A stretch of DNA of 64,000 nucleotides from Ephemerocybe angulata (lineage: Eukaryota > Basidiomycota > Agaricomycetes > Agaricales > Psathyrellaceae), in contig JAACJK010000122.1 of assembly GCA_013368325.1 (NCBI GenBank), forward strand, positions 124,001 through 188,000, given 5' to 3'. Below the pieces are notes generated by a model, which was not told the origin of the DNA, made no database searches, and saw only the letters and a list, made by a program, of their open reading frames with translations. Below are positions 20,931-33,310 of this stretch, one piece after another; within the stretch, counting starts at the first letter, position 1, and each line of letters opens with the position of its first letter. The position numbers and the translations under genes are program-made.

Positions 20931-23580
20931 CGTATCATACAAATGGTACACCAAAGCAGGTGTGAAAACACCGAAAGAAAGCGAGCGACGGACCTCCCAC
21001 TCTCGTCCCCATGCTCCAATCAGTCCAACGCCGTCTTCGCAAGCTGATACGCCCCTTTCTGCATATTCTCCGACGCACATATCAAGGCAGAAGCCGTTAC
21101 GATTACCGACACTGTTCCAGAGTCCAGTCACGGACGGCGGCGCAATCGCACTCAGTCCCCATCCTGCACTCACAGCCCCAATCGATCGAGTCGAACTACT
21201 CACAGTTATCATTGTCGCTGAGTACCGTACGACCGTACGACGCATGCGGTGGCCTCTAGGGGGTAGGTGTGTGCTCAGTGCGTATGCTCTTGTGCACAGA
21301 AGCCGGCCAGGATAGCTCCACTACCCTCTTCTGCGAACTCGCTGCATCACTCCTGGACATCCGAGTCTCCCACCATACCCACTGAGCTAGACAGCGCCCC
21401 GGACTCATAACTGCCTCAGACTGCCTATAAGGAGTATTGTAAATGTTGAAATTCCCTCGCCCGTTCTAACATCCTCTCCATCCACATCAAGATCACTCCC
21501 GGCATCGACGTTAGCACCCCGCCGTCCCTGCTGCAAACTCCTCCCGACTTCGTGATTCCTCCCTTCTGATCCTCAAGAATCCTTTCCCCGCACATCACGA
21601 TCCAAAAGACCTCATCCCCGGGCCCCGAATCCACAAGCGCCGTCCTCAACACACTCGCGTCCCTCATCAAAACCCGGAAGAACCGACACCCCGCACACCA
21701 CACACCACACACCAGCCGGGCATTCAAGAGGATTCAATCTTCGATCTCCTTCCCCAGACACCTCAACCACTCTTGCGTCCTCCATAGATACCAAGCTCAC
21801 ATCACTTCCGGGCTCGGCATCAGCACCCCCGTCCTCCCTACAACCAACTCTTCCCCGCCTTCGCACTTCTGCCCTCACAATCCTCAAGGACCCCCGTTGT
21901 GCATCACGTCCCCGAGGCCCTCAGCCCCAACCCCAAATCCCCAACCCCAAATCTACAATCATCCGACCAGAAGTTGAATCCAGAACCCCCGCGCACCCCG
22001 GCGAGAACCCGCACACACTCGCACCCGCATCCAACACCTCCACATTCATCCTCACACCTTTCTTCACCCACTCTCCACTCTCCAAGTCGAAACCTCCCAT
22101 ACCGTGAATGACGAGGCAGCCGAATCGTGCGTAGGCGCCTTGGACACCGAGGCGGATGGTGACGCGCGATCATACTGTGAGTTCGTACGATGAAATGCCG
22201 ACAGTTAGAATTGGAGCTAGACGTTGACGTTCCGCGACTTCGTGAGGGTGTGGATAAGCGCTAGGGGTGGGCCTGACACAAGAGCAGAGTGTACTATAGT
22301 TAGCAAAGCCCAAGGGGGTGACGAAAAGGAAAGAATCGAACGTACTACATATCACGGTGATGGACCATCCCCGTCGTTGGTGGGATCGTTGCACTTACGT
22401 TCTCTTTCGCAAGTGCTACATGACACACCAGCGCCGCATCCTGCAGCTTCACGTCCTTAGTCCGCGCCAGAGGTGCGACAACTTGCACCCGTACAACCCA
22501 CTCCACCCACACCACCCACCACAGTTCCTCCCATTCCACCTGCTGTCGGGTTATAACACTTGTTCCGGGGAGTGACGCGGAGGGCGATGTGGGGAAAGCG
22601 ATCTTCTCCCAGCCGCGTTTCGCGGCGTACGCGGCGATGCATTCATGGAGGAAGGTAGGAGGAGTCCGTTGCACGGTGGTGGGCGGAACATGTGGGGGAG
22701 GCGAGGAGGTGGAGGATGCGGGTTGCGAGGTGGGGGGAGGGGGAAGGGAGGCGGGGGAGGAGGATGTCGAGGGTTTCGATCTGGCTGTTAGGTGCTGCGA
22801 TTAGTAAGAGGGAGAAGGATAGATTGAGATGGAGACGGGACGTACTGCAGATATGAACCCCAGAGCTTCCTTCGTTTCCATCCGCATGAGGCCGGTCGTT
22901 TCGGGACGAAGGCCTACGATCTAGTGACGCTCGCTAGCATTGCTCGGAGTGCTCGAGCGTATGTGTATCGGGTTGGTATCGGGGGGGAACTGGGCATCTG
23001 TTGGAGGCGCAGGAGCGTCTCTAAAACGTGTTCGGAGCCTGGTATGAAAAACCGTGCACAATAAGTCATATATTACCAGTTGATAGATGTCCAGATACTC
23101 ACCATACGATAGCGAAGCGACGATATGAGCCGCTTCAACCCTAATTTCGATCCCGACAGTCCCACTGAACGATGCAACGTCCACGGACTCTGCAAGGCTT
23201 CAATGCAAGCGGTTGGACCACATACCCTCTCCACTTCTCACCTGCGCATGAATACTGTGCCTCTGGAAAGCGCAGTCTTCACCACAAGGTCCCAGACGCT
23301 GTTGATGACCCGCTTCAGGTCCGGAACCGACATCGTCGTCGCCGGCGGCTCTATCGTCATTTTGGCGTAACTTGGGTGCGTGAGTGAGTGAGTTCGTGCT
23401 GCAAAAGCCGTAAGAGAGGAGGCAAAGCTTAGGCGATGGAAACTATGGGGAGTAGATGGAGGTTCGGGACAGAAGCTGAAACGTCCCGTCGCTGCAATCA
23501 ACGATGCCGGACCTCTGCCGGACTTGGTTCCCACGTTAACTTGGGCAGGGATGATCCTAGCTCAGCAGCTGTGGTGAGGA
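20931..23580. repeat. Diverged duplicated block, copy A (degenerate gene-like sequence)
   Basis: This block shares many stretches, in the same order and orientation, with 26851-29450 (B) and 36351-38110 (C). All three have the CA/CT-rich stretch around 21830-21960 (B 27340-27460, C 36480-36600), the GATGGACCATCCCC segment at 22358 (B 28380, C 37402) and the closing GTTCGGGACA / GATGCCGGACC segment at 23461-23540 (B 29339, C 38012). The minus strand holds exon-like pieces (for example DLKRVINSVWDLVVKTAL near 23.3 kb and KDVKLQDAALVCHVALAKE near 22.4 kb) that could come from an ARM/HEAT-type helical protein, but no intact frame can be built. Part of the CA/CT-rich stretch is itself duplicated at 21460-21720. 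Confidence 0.6.
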
Positions 23581-23948
23581 TCGATCGCCATTTATTCTAT
23601 CAGTACATATCGCTAACGGCACTTCCCGCAGTGCCAGTCCCCGACTCCCCAAATTCCACAACTTCAATTCTTGAGAACATTCCAAGAGTGACTGGTGTAT
23701 CCATCGAGGCTTTGCATTGACAGTATACCTCCAATGAATTCCAAATGACTAAGATAGGAAGGCGCTGCTGGCCCGGGAGACTCGACAGTAGGGTGGACTA
23801 CGGGCGAAAGGAGTCACAAGTCTGGCCGCAATGTGCCGTAGTACTAGTCGCTCCGTTGCCTACTTGTCGCCTCTCGTGATATGGTTCCCCACGTGCGACA
23901 CCAACTGGGACTGAATATTTTAGTCAGTACCAATGCCTCCTCGCCGTG
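23581..23948. other. No feature seen
   Basis: Spacer between block A and the 3' end of the minus-strand secreted-protein gene. Only short unconvincing frames. Confidence 0.4.
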
Positions 23949-24302
23949 TCACCTTCCACATGCCTGCTGGGTCTCGGTGAATTTCTTCTTGCAATAGGGG
24001 CAAGTGAAAGTCCTCCGGCGCTCCAGGCGCCCAGTAAGTTCGTCGAGAAGCTCGCGGGTGGTCATATCGCCCAGCAGCTCCCGGAGGCTGAGTTGAGACT
24101 CGTCAAAGCTACGGATGGCGCTAAGCTCGTCCCGTGCATGTAAACCGTGCTGAGTGAAGGTGAAGATGCAATAGTTAGCGATGACTAGGGCGGTGACACT
24201 CGAAACACAACTCTAGAATCATGCGCTTACATCGTGGTGGGCGTTGGCTATTGAGGCCAGAGAGATGAAAAGGGGCAGAAGAGCGAGAAGAGAGAACTGC
24301 AT
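23949..24302 (-). CDS. Small secreted protein, helical arm plus short CxxC knuckle
   Basis: Two exons on the minus strand: 24302-24231 and 24149-23949, with an 81-nt phase-0 intron (GTAAGC donor, CACTCAG acceptor); about 90 residues. Exon 1 encodes almost exactly a signal peptide (MQFSLLALLPLFISLASIAN, then AHHD). Exon 2 gives the family helical arm with SLRELLGDMTTRELLDEL and GRLERR, then a cysteine knuckle TFTCPYCKKKF with one more Cys near the end (ACGR-stop). The arm matches the genes at 32.6, 34.9, 40.0 and 61.1 kb. The C-terminal module is the shortest of the family. A 400-bp upstream region is shared with the gene at 43.5 kb. The protein is predicted to be exported; I do not recognise a known function. 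Confidence 0.78.
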
Positions 24303-24544
24303 GGTGCGTGAGAGGGCAGATTGCACTGTTAAAGCCTTGGAAAGGTGGGTGGGTCTGGAGTGCTACATCCCCTTGCTCAGGGCTTATATCCTTAGATTGG
24401 AACGGTAAATTCGTCACATCCGCCACATCCACGTTTCATCCTTATCAGTGTGGATATGACCGTGACGAGCCTATTAGTCCAAATTGTGTACCCGGACTCC
24501 CCAAAACGCCTTTTTTTTTGCGGGACCCTAATATTTCCCAGCCC

Positions 24545-24920
24545 ACGGCTCAGCTCAAGGCGTCAAAAGCGCACCACTGTCTCAACCCACGCGTAGAAAT
24601 GATGTGACCGGCGGTTACCTCTGCCCGGAGAATTGCAACCTCCACCATCCCAAAAGCACGACTATTAAACACTGCACATAATTCGGTGCTGTGCAAACAG
24701 CGCACGCGATGTGAACTGCTGGGTTGACGCTGAAAGGCTCTCTTTGAGGGGGCCAGGCCCATTGCGCACCGGTCACCTTACTAAGTACCTGAAGCGACAC
24801 TTCAGGTGTTGCCGGAGACTGTGCAATGCCGGACGCTCATATATATAGCAGTCAATAAATTGGGGCTATTGCAAGCCTCTCGCACGTTAAGACATGCCGG
24901 CGTTTCAGCACATGTCAAAT
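24545..24920 (-). promoter_or_regulatory. Upstream module shared with the 43.5-kb gene
   Basis: Reverse-complemented, this region matches 42870-43290 at high identity by eye, for example TTTATTGACTGCT, GAGCGTCCGG, TTCACATCGCGTGCGCTGTT, CAATTCTCCGGG and ATTTCTACGCGTGGGTTG. Both copies lie in the same orientation relative to their gene, about 170-250 bp before the ATG. It contains the hairpin ACCTGAAG...CTTCAGGT (24787-24808). It may be a shared promoter/enhancer, or a transposon-derived segment duplicated with the genes. Confidence 0.7.
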
Positions 24921-24960
24921 TTTATCTGGGCTTTGGAACTTGGTTGCCAGACTGACAGTT

Positions 24961-25399
24961 GACCGGTTTCACATAGGTAGACCTTGACACTTAGGCTGTG
25001 GACGGATGACTCGTCCGCTTTGAACTATCAAGTATTTCACGATAATTAGAGTCTCCAAATCCTTACACTTGAATTGATACCCAATTCGTGGTTTTCTCTC
25101 GCATTCTTCCCCCCTGTGGATGTCAGCAACGAGGGCTCGGAGAACATTACGGCATACTACGTGCAGAATACTGACAGACACCGGGGCTTTCTTTTCAACT
25201 GAGATCGCTGGATAGTTTAACGGCGTTCCGTACTCTCGGACGTGTGCAAGCGTGATCTTACCTGTGTCCTGGGAGGTCCAGGGGCACAATGTTCATGGTA
25301 TATATTCATGGTATATACCCCAACCCTGTCTTAAAGTACCTCCCTTTCCTCTTTCACCCGTTGGATTAGCGCGTCGCGCCATCCAGACGCCCCTGTCAC
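24961..25399. other. No gene visible
   Basis: Contains a short direct repeat TTCATGGTATATA at about 25291-25317. No coding features are seen before the relic that starts near 25400. Confidence 0.35.
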
Positions 25400-25638
25400 G
25401 CACTAAGCGCCCAGCAGTATCTCGCCCCCTACCAACTCCTCGCTGAGGTATCAACACATGACCTTTTAGAGGAGGCTGAAGCACGCTTGGCTAAGCGCCG
25501 AACGTTCCGGTGTAAGGAATGTGGTCCGGGATTTGCAGGTACAGTATGTCGCCTGACTATTGATACTTGAGGTCTAGTATTTAACGTCTGACACTTTTTT
25601 CCATAATAGTGCCCGAAATCTTGCCTCTGTTGATATGA
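25400..25638 (+). pseudogene. Relic of the helical-arm/zinc-knuckle family
   Basis: A frame beginning near 25400 reads ALSAQQYLAPYQLLAEVSTH, then DLLEEAEARLAKRRTFRCKE and CGPGFA. This is the family arm (compare TTRELLDEL...RLERRRTFTC of the gene at 24.0 kb) followed by a CxxC knuckle. A 71-nt intron (GTACAG donor at 25539, AATAG acceptor ending 25609) leads to a short end VPEILPLLI-stop at 25638. No signal-peptide exon could be found upstream, and the intron is phase 1, unlike all the other members. I therefore read it as a decayed copy. Confidence 0.55.
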
Positions 25639-26850
25639 TACCGGGACTACGGGTGGATAGGGGCTCCCACCGGGCGCCTAATGCATTGCGACTCTTCGAT
25701 GGCTTTCTGGCGGTAATATTGCTGGGATGGATATGGATAGAGGATATACAGGCCGTCTTGATGGCCTATTGAATCAATAAGACCACAAATAGCACCACTC
25801 TCTACTCAGATGAAGTAAAACTTAAATTATCCTGTCGCGACATGGGGAATTCATTCGAATCACGACCTACTGTGAGACTCAGAAAGAGTACGTACTCCCA
25901 GCATTGAGAGCACCGTAAAAGCTCCTGATAGAGACGTCACTCTCAAACAAGTTCCCTTCACCATTACTCCGCTTTCGACGCACTCAAGGTGTAATCACCT
26001 CAGGCTCAGCTCAAGATTCGCTCAGAAGAGTATCCCGAAGAGGTCCAAAGCTGATATTCGAATCTAAATGTAGGCCTATAGACTCCGTACGGAGAGCTCC
26101 ACGCTCAACTCAAGTCTCACAAGTTATTTCAGGTTCCTGACCCTCCTTACATTCCGAAGAATTCTCGCTCAATATTGCGAGACCCAAGACACGCTGCATG
26201 GCATACTCAAGTCAATACTCAAGCTCATGCATCGCACGACTTAATCTCAGCTCAACACTCAAGCGCAACCTAATACCACAGCGACTCAAAACTCACTTCC
26301 GGAGTGACGAGTCGCCAGCCTCTGGGCATCTGCGTTAGACGCAGGTATGGTCGATAATCGCCAAGCCCTAGCACAAGACATCAGAGCAGTGAGCGATGAG
26401 ATGAGCACTTACTACCGGAGAGCACTAATTCGTAGAGAAAAGGTACCTTTACAAAAGGGAATCTCATCAGCGTCGGTATCAGAAAGAGGTAGACACATAA
26501 CATACAGTCCGAGGCGGAGAGAAGATATAAAGAAGAAGAAGTTATAAAGAAATCAAGTGTACTACACTACGGCGCCAGCCCCCACAACAGTGGCCACAAT
26601 ATCCTGCTCATCAACGCAGGAAGGAAAGGGCGCAAAGGCGGACTGAAAAGAGACCCTGGCTTATATACCCCAACGTTTCAAAGTCCGCAGTGGCAGGTGG
26701 CAACATCCCACACGAGGCTGCCCCCAAGGATGGGTTCCCCCGAGCCAGAGGTTGAGAACAGTCCATCCCTCGAGAATAACCACAGTTCGCCGATCCAGGA
26801 GACCCTCGTCAACGCTCACACTGGGCTATACACCCTCGAAGGTCAAGGAC
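25639..26850. other. No gene visible
   Basis: Only short frames. The stretch 25900-26300 is rich in the word CTCA (for example CTCAAG, CTCAGCTCAA), which suggests low-complexity decay rather than a gene. Confidence 0.4.
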
Positions 26851-29450
26851 TGCATATCATACAAATGGCAAACTCCAAAGCCTATGTAAGTATATACATT
26901 CATACACTATCAGTTCGACGCCGGTTTGGGGTGCACAGCGCTTATGAACCACATTATGCATATTCCTCAAAGCACTCACATGTCTAGGCACAAGACGCTA
27001 AGCATACCGGCGCATTCGCACTCAGTCGCCATCCTGCACCCACCCCAATCGAACTCGAATTACTGACAGTTGTCCTCGTCGCTGAGTACACGCAGAACAG
27101 GTATCGTGATTGTTGACATTGGAGAAGAATATGAAAACGAAAGAAAGGATAACGAAATGAAGCGATGACACCACTCACGGATCGCAATGGCGAGACCTTC
27201 ATCCCAAACCTACACTGCCGAAAGCTCGACGTTCAAGATCGTTCAATCTTCGACCTCCTCCGCCCGACTCCTCCCTCATTCGTACTCGCGTCCTCTCCAT
27301 CTATGCCAAGTTCACTTCCAACTTCTCCATCAGCACCCCGCCGCCCCTACAGCAAACTCCTCCCAGCCTTCGTAATTCCTCCCTATCCTCAAGAACCTTC
27401 GACCAGCGCATCGGGATGTCAACAACACCCATCCCCAGCCCCAAATCCAAAATCCTCGTCCTCGACACACTCACGCCCTCACCAGATCCCGCACACTCAT
27501 ACCCAGCATACCACACCAGCCGCATTCGTCCTAACACCTTTCCTCTCCCCCACTCAAGTCGAAAGCTCCCACACCACCAATGACAAGGAGCCGATGCGGG
27601 TAGGTTGCTATACCACTACCGCCATTGAAGCCTCGTGTGCAGGGGCCTTGGACACTGAGGCGGATGGCGAGGCGCGATGGCGAATGTAAGCTCGGGAGGT
27701 GATATGCCCAGGCAAAGGCCTGTCATGATGTACGAAAACAGGACTCGGACCTCCATCATAGCAAATAGGACGCCAAATGGGCTCGTAGATGAGTCCCAAT
27801 GCCGCGCACGATCATATTAACAGCTCTGTAAGAGGGCAGAAACATATTAGTACGCGTCCCAAACAATACCATCCGGCTAGAACGAGTACGGGAACGAATC
27901 GCCTCTTGGCAGTCATCCGTCGTGAATTGGTCTCCAAGCGTTGTCACAGGTCGCAAAAGACGTAGAGAACGGTACAGTACCGAGGGCTGAGCACGACAGA
28001 ATGGGAGGAAGGAGGGCGCCGACAGTTCGCGCGTCGAGAATGGGGATTTGTTCCATGCCCATCGCACGCACATGGATAGAATAACCCTCACATGCGCATC
28101 GTCAGGCGGACTCTGCGCCTAGGTCGTCCGCGCATAATCGCAGATGTGCGTCGTGGTCGTGGCGTGCGATGAGGTTTGTAAGACGCGGTGCTAAGAGCGT
28201 ACGCTGTCGATCACAGTAAGAATCGCGAAATCCGTGGACACGAATGCATGGGGCTGAACAGGACGACGTACCACGAGCAGGCAGCGAACTAGACTTCGAG
28301 GTTCCCGAGTACTAGAAAACGAAGGAGGTCAGAGGAGAATAGCGGCACAATCGAAACGGACGTACGATCAGGTTGATAGAGACCATCCCCCTCGCAAGCG
28401 GGACCCTGCGAAGGACCACCCCACTTAGGTTCTCCTTCGCAAATGCCACAGCCCAAGAGCGCCCCCTCCTGCAGCTCCAACGCCTTCGTTCGCGCCACCA
28501 ACCCCACAAGCACATGTACGACCCACACCTCACTCGCACTCCATACCACACCTCCTCCCCCGACCCACCACCGACAGATTTGCCCCAGCCCCCTGGATGC
28601 GGGGAGCAACGCGGAGGGCGAAGTGGGCAGAGCGATCTTCCTCAGTCGCGCTTCTTGGACTCGGCTGTGTGCGTCGGAGGGCGGGAGGTCCGAGGGAAAA
28701 TCATGGCGCAGTGTTGCACGGGGCGCGTGGGGGAGGGGATGAAATGGACGATGGGGACTGCGAGATGCGAGGAGGGCAAGAAGAAGATATTTAGGAGGTT
28801 ATAGAGGGTCTCGATCTGTGTGTTTGATGGTGCAGTCAGTAAGGTGGACTCGGAGGAGGGAGGGAGGGAGAGGTAATGCGAGGGGACGTACCCCAAGTAT
28901 CAGTCCTTCGTTTCCATCCCCATGGGTCCGAGTTTCGGAGATAAGGTTGTACTCGCCCGGGCCTAGAGTCTCAGCGACGCTCGCTACGGTCGCTCTAAAC
29001 CTCTAGCATACGCAGATTGGAGAGGGAGGGGTAGGCAGCAGCGACGACGACACAAGCTGCTGCTCCCCCAATTTCATTCCCAAGCTCTCCATCCAACGCC
29101 CCATCCACACGTTACTAGACGTCTACATAGGTGAGTAGATCCCATCCTCCATAATACACAGTCCATAGCTCACCTGTACATGAACTCTGCGTCCGCTTCC
29201 AGTCCTGCACGGTCATCATCGTCGGCTCTATTGGCATCCAGGGGTTTCTAGAGATTTGTATAACAATCCTCGACTCCATGCTCCGTTTTGGAGTAGGAAA
29301 CCGCAAACCCCAGGGGAGAGTGCGCAGAGGAGGTGGTGGTTCGGGATGAACCTTCCGCGATCCGTGATGCCCATTGCCAGCCATTGCCTGGCCTATGCCG
29401 GACCTGTTTCCCACGTTGACTTGGGCGTTACGCCCACTGATTCATGATGT
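26851..29450. repeat. Diverged duplicated block, copy B
   Basis: Collinear with block A. ATCATACAAATGG at 26866 matches 20933. CACTCAGTCGCCATCCTGCA at 27019 matches the region around 21149. The CA/CT-rich stretch at 27290-27560 matches 21480-22090, and the closing GTTCGGGATGA...GCCGGACC segment at 29339-29410 matches 23461-23540. Gene-like pieces on the minus strand (ARTKALELQEGALLG near 28.5 kb) correspond to KDVKLQDAAL in copy A, but no open gene survives. Confidence 0.6.
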
Positions 29451-30518
29451 GGATTTCGCGGAACCGTTAGGTTGAGTCCGGGTTCGATGCATATTTCCAG
29501 ATCCCGGCATCTTTTGCCCAAGACCGATATCATCACCGGCAGGATCACCCTCGGAGGGCACCTGGGTTAGACCTCCGTAAGAGGGGGGCGCGGGAAGAAA
29601 GCAGCGCGGGTGGTAGGGGCAGGTGGATATGGTCGTCGAAGGAGGAGGTGTCTCGCCATTGAAGGCCTCCGGGGTCAGCGGGCATAGTGACGGTGGAGGA
29701 GTTGGGTGCGCAAACGAAGGTGGAGAAGTTGGGTGCAAACGAAGGTGAGGCCCGGGTTTGGGAAAGCAGTGGGAATAGTAGGATGGTTTTTTCTGGGCCC
29801 TATGTATGTCTAAATTATATCGAAAAGACAGAAAGTATTGGAATGCAACTTAAGCGCCGCATGAGCATGCCGGTCCTTTGTTCAATGTGACAAAGGCCGG
29901 CTCGCTGTCCTTACCTTCGTTCAAGCCCACATAAACAAGGGAGAATACCTATGTGCTCGAACTAACGTTCACTAAGCTATCTAAATTCCATCCGACCGAT
30001 CTAGGAACAGGCGCAGAAAAGGCTTCAAGCGCCCACCGCACTGGCGTCTATGCTACTTAGCTGCAATGTGACTATGAAGGTAACTGTGATATGCGGCGAG
30101 GGCGCCAAGGGCGCTTATTCGCTTACACGTCACACACATTCTGGCTATTCCCCAGGCCATCCTTGCTTCACTGAGGCTGCCTAGTGGCTAAGCCTACCTT
30201 TGTCTCAGGTAACCTAGTTTAAATTGATTCTCTCAATCCTAATCTATCTTTACCCAATTAACTATGATACGAGTGAGTTTCCGGAGCCTGCACATCTGAC
30301 ATTTTTCTCCCTCAGGCTCCAAGTTACATACGCCCACCCTGCACCCTCTTTGCGCCCTCTCGAGGCCGGATTAGGATGGGGTCCGGAGTCTCGGGCGCGC
30401 TGGATCAGACAGGGATCAGGCAGTGATCCAGGTGGCCGTGCCGCATGCTCGGCATCCTTTTGGGGTTTAGGTGCCGGGATCTCGAAATATGCATCGAACG
30501 GTGCCTCCGTTAGGTTCG
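29451..30518. other. No gene visible
   Basis: A duplicated motif (GGTGGAGGAGTTGGGTGCGC then GGTGGAGAAGTTGGGTGC) lies near 29691-29740. Otherwise only short frames without features. Confidence 0.35.
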
Positions 30519-30957
30519 TTCGGTAGCCAGATCCAGTTTTTGGACGTGGATTTTGATGAGGATTTGGGCGGACCCACGGTTCCATCAGCACATGTCTCCT
30601 AAGCGGCAGGCTCGGCACATCCGGAGCCATCCGTAATCAGTTGCTTGCATAAGCTAGCTGCTGGGATATACTTTCAAGTTTCGACTACCAATCCACATAA
30701 AAGAGCGACGTAAAAGGGTCTAACAGGTATATATCAATGCTAAACACCGATAACAGGACTTTACTAGAACATTTCTACTGTATTGAGCACTGGCGAGGGT
30801 TACAGAGAGAGAAATGGGCCGCGGGGAATGCCGTTTGATGCTTACGTGCCGAACATGCCGCCCGCGCGCCGTTTCTCAACATCAGGCACCACGACCGTGA
30901 CAGTCCCCAAATCCTCATCAAAATCCACATCCAAAAACTGGATCTGGCTACCGAATA
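30519..30957. repeat. Inverted duplication of a gene-end fragment
   Basis: Sequence at about 30519-30575 (TTCGGTAGCCAGATCCAGTT...) is repeated in inverted orientation at about 30905-30957 with one or two changes over about 55 bp. On the minus strand the right-hand copy reads FLDVDFDEDLGTVTVVVPDV, then EKRRAGGMFGT-stop (ending near 30842). This looks like the last exon of a gene, preceded by a possible acceptor (GATCCAG). The rest of the gene is not recognisable, and the left copy diverges after DEDLG. Confidence 0.5.
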
Positions 30958-30959
30958 CG

Positions 30960-31640
30960 CCTGCACATACCCCTCTTTCCGCTCAATAAGAACAGTCACA
31001 TGCACGTAGGTACGCGTGTGATAGGGACAAGTACAAATTCAACTCCTTGAGCTGGAGCCTACATAAGTAAGGACAGCTGAGGAAGCAAGTGGTGTAGCAA
31101 ATGGAGATATAGACCACCGGGATCGACGGGCATAGAGACTTCCGAATAGCCAGATTGCCGTACTACCGATCTGGCTTCACGGCCTTCAGGTATCCCGGGA
31201 TCTCCAGAGTGAGTCCTAGTACGATCGGTAAGTTTCGATTTGGCCTAAACGAGGCAAAAAGGTCCGTCACGGTCACATCAGCGCCCCTGGACGCATTTCG
31301 AGCCCTGGAGTATACGGGTTAGCGGGAGACAATTGTTTTTATTCGCAACAACCCCCACATTCCCACATGGGTAGCTCCCTCCCGCTCAGCATCGCACCCC
31401 TCCCTTCGGGGGGGCCCCGCAATGCTTCGGGGAGGGTCCCACGGCCCCCCGATGGTGAGACCGCTTCGCAATACGTGGGTCCCTCGGCCAGCCTGGTGGT
31501 TGCTCATTGTCAGTCGGCCCAAGGGCCTCCATTTGACAGTCGGAGGGTGCGGGAAGTGAATGCGCATGTTCGGGAGGCGGCATGTCCTTGTTTGGGCCGG
31601 GGAGCGCGCACCCACGGACCGTGTGAAATCATTGACGGGT
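30960..31640. other. No gene visible
   Basis: Contains a G/C-run stretch at 31400-31450 (GGGGGGGCCCCGC, CACGGCCCCCCG). No coding features. Confidence 0.35.
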
Positions 31641-32551
31641 GATGTGACCGTGACTGGATCGAAACTTACCGATCGTACGAGCACTCTCTCCAGAGTCCAG
31701 ACCCCTGCGAGGCATAGGTCTCGTAACCCTCGATTTTTGGGAGTGGGAACATTCGATGCGTATAGCGTCGCACAGCCAGCGTGATCCCCTCCTTCGAGCT
31801 ATTGAACGCGAACTTTGAACAGAGGGTGTCCAGTGGACGTATATCTACCATGGTCAGGACGACTTTGTTAATTGGCTGTAGTACTGGAGGACAGCGAGGG
31901 ATACCAGACCATGGTCTATGTATTTTTCTCCGTTTCGGAGTGAATGGGATGTCCAGGGCGCCTAGCCGTAGTCCCTCCAGTATCAGTACATAGGTCAGGC
32001 AAACCGGAAGTTACTTCTTGGAACTTTCGAAAATGGCGAGCCGTGAACCCCGTAAGTTGTATTTAAAGTTCGGTTGGCATGGGGTACGCTCCCGGCTCCG
32101 ATGAGTCAGAACTTAATGTTTTTATTGGCGGATGCTATGACCTTCCCACTGTGCAGGATTCGTAATAGATACGAATTTTTTCACGCTGTCAGCAGCAAGC
32201 TAGTGTCCCAAGGCTCATCATCCTAGTACTGTCCATAGTTGCAGTGGTATAGGACAAATCTTTATCTATGGCAGTTGCATGTATATACCTCCCAAGTCTG
32301 TGGTAATAAATTGCGTTCCTGCACTCCCAACCGACCTGCCACACTGAATTTAGACGGTCCATCGGCCCCTGATACCCGGTTGGGCGCGGTGAAATTAGAG
32401 TGACTGATCTGGGAAGGCGGACTTACGAACCAACTGATGTGAGGGGCCCAGTCTTGTACATATTGAGGATCTCTTCAAGAGCACTTGCCGAGGATCGAAA
32501 CAAGTTGAAAAAATGTGCTCCAATGGGCCGAAGGCCGAAGCAGGCGTAGTG

Positions 32552-32559
32552 TATAAATA
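32552..32559 (+). promoter_or_regulatory. TATA box of the 32.6-kb gene
   Basis: TATAAATA lies 96 bp before the ATG. The sister gene has the same box 95 bp before its ATG (34843-34850), within conserved flanks (ATACTGTGAACTGACCAGGC). Confidence 0.65.
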
Positions 32560-32647
32560 CTGTGAACTGACCAGGCGATATGGATATCTCATTCCACCAA
32601 AACACTTAATACCCACACAAACCCACACTCGTCTACTAGTACCTACC

Positions 32648-33310
32648 ATGCGCCCTGCCTCCATCCTCGCTCTTATTCCTCTGGCACTCTCCCTGGGTTT
32701 GCTTGCGAATGCACACGCTGTGCGTATCCAGAAATTTCTGCTTTAACGCATTTGACGTTCGTTCCACTCACACCGCGCCTGCATTAGCACACATTCGACA
32801 GCCGCGAGTACGTCGACGAGCTGAGCGCCCGCGAAGAACGTTTCGGCGACGCTCTCGTGGCTCGCGAAATACTCTCCGAAATTTCGACGCGTGAGCTCGT
32901 CAACGTGCTTAGCGAGCGTTTGGACAGGCGTGGTGGCAAGACTTGTAAAAGATGCGGAAAGGTACGTTTCACGTTCTTTCTCCCTCTTTGAACCTTCCTT
33001 CGTCTTCCACGTTTCAGTGGGATGAGGTCGTTGGAAGAGCGCGGATAGATCAATGCTATTAGGACTGTACCATTACTCACCACCTCCAATTCAGCAAGAC
33101 CCTTCGAGCAGCATTTGCCGCGCCGAGGATGTCAACCACACCGTGTCTTACAGCAACAAAAAATACCACTGCAGCGTTTGCGGAGGGTCCTGGAACACCA
33201 GCGTGCGTACAGATTCATCTAATATTCATCTGTTCCCACTTCCACTAAAGGCGCTGGGAGCCGCTGAGACAAGGCCGTACGAGGATGCTGATATGTTACC
33301 TGCATTTTAG
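32648..33310 (+). CDS. Small secreted zinc-ribbon protein, tandem copy 1
   Basis: Exons 32648-32719, 32788-32961, 33095-33202 and 33251-33310, all introns phase 0; about 137 residues. Exon 1 is the signal peptide (MRPASILALIPLALSLGLLA, NAHA). Exon 2 is the charged helical arm (REYVDELSAREE...AREILSEISTRELVNVLSERL) and ends with the first zinc half, CKRCGK. Exon 3 carries one more Cys, a His and the second half, YHCSVCGGSW. Together this is a plausible zinc ribbon. Exon 4 is a short acidic tail. The last intron (48 nt) is a multiple of three with no stop, so skipping the splice would add 16 residues in frame. Compared with the copy at 34.9 kb, exon 3 is almost unalignable although introns and promoter are nearly identical. 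Predicted to be exported; function unknown. Confidence 0.75.
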
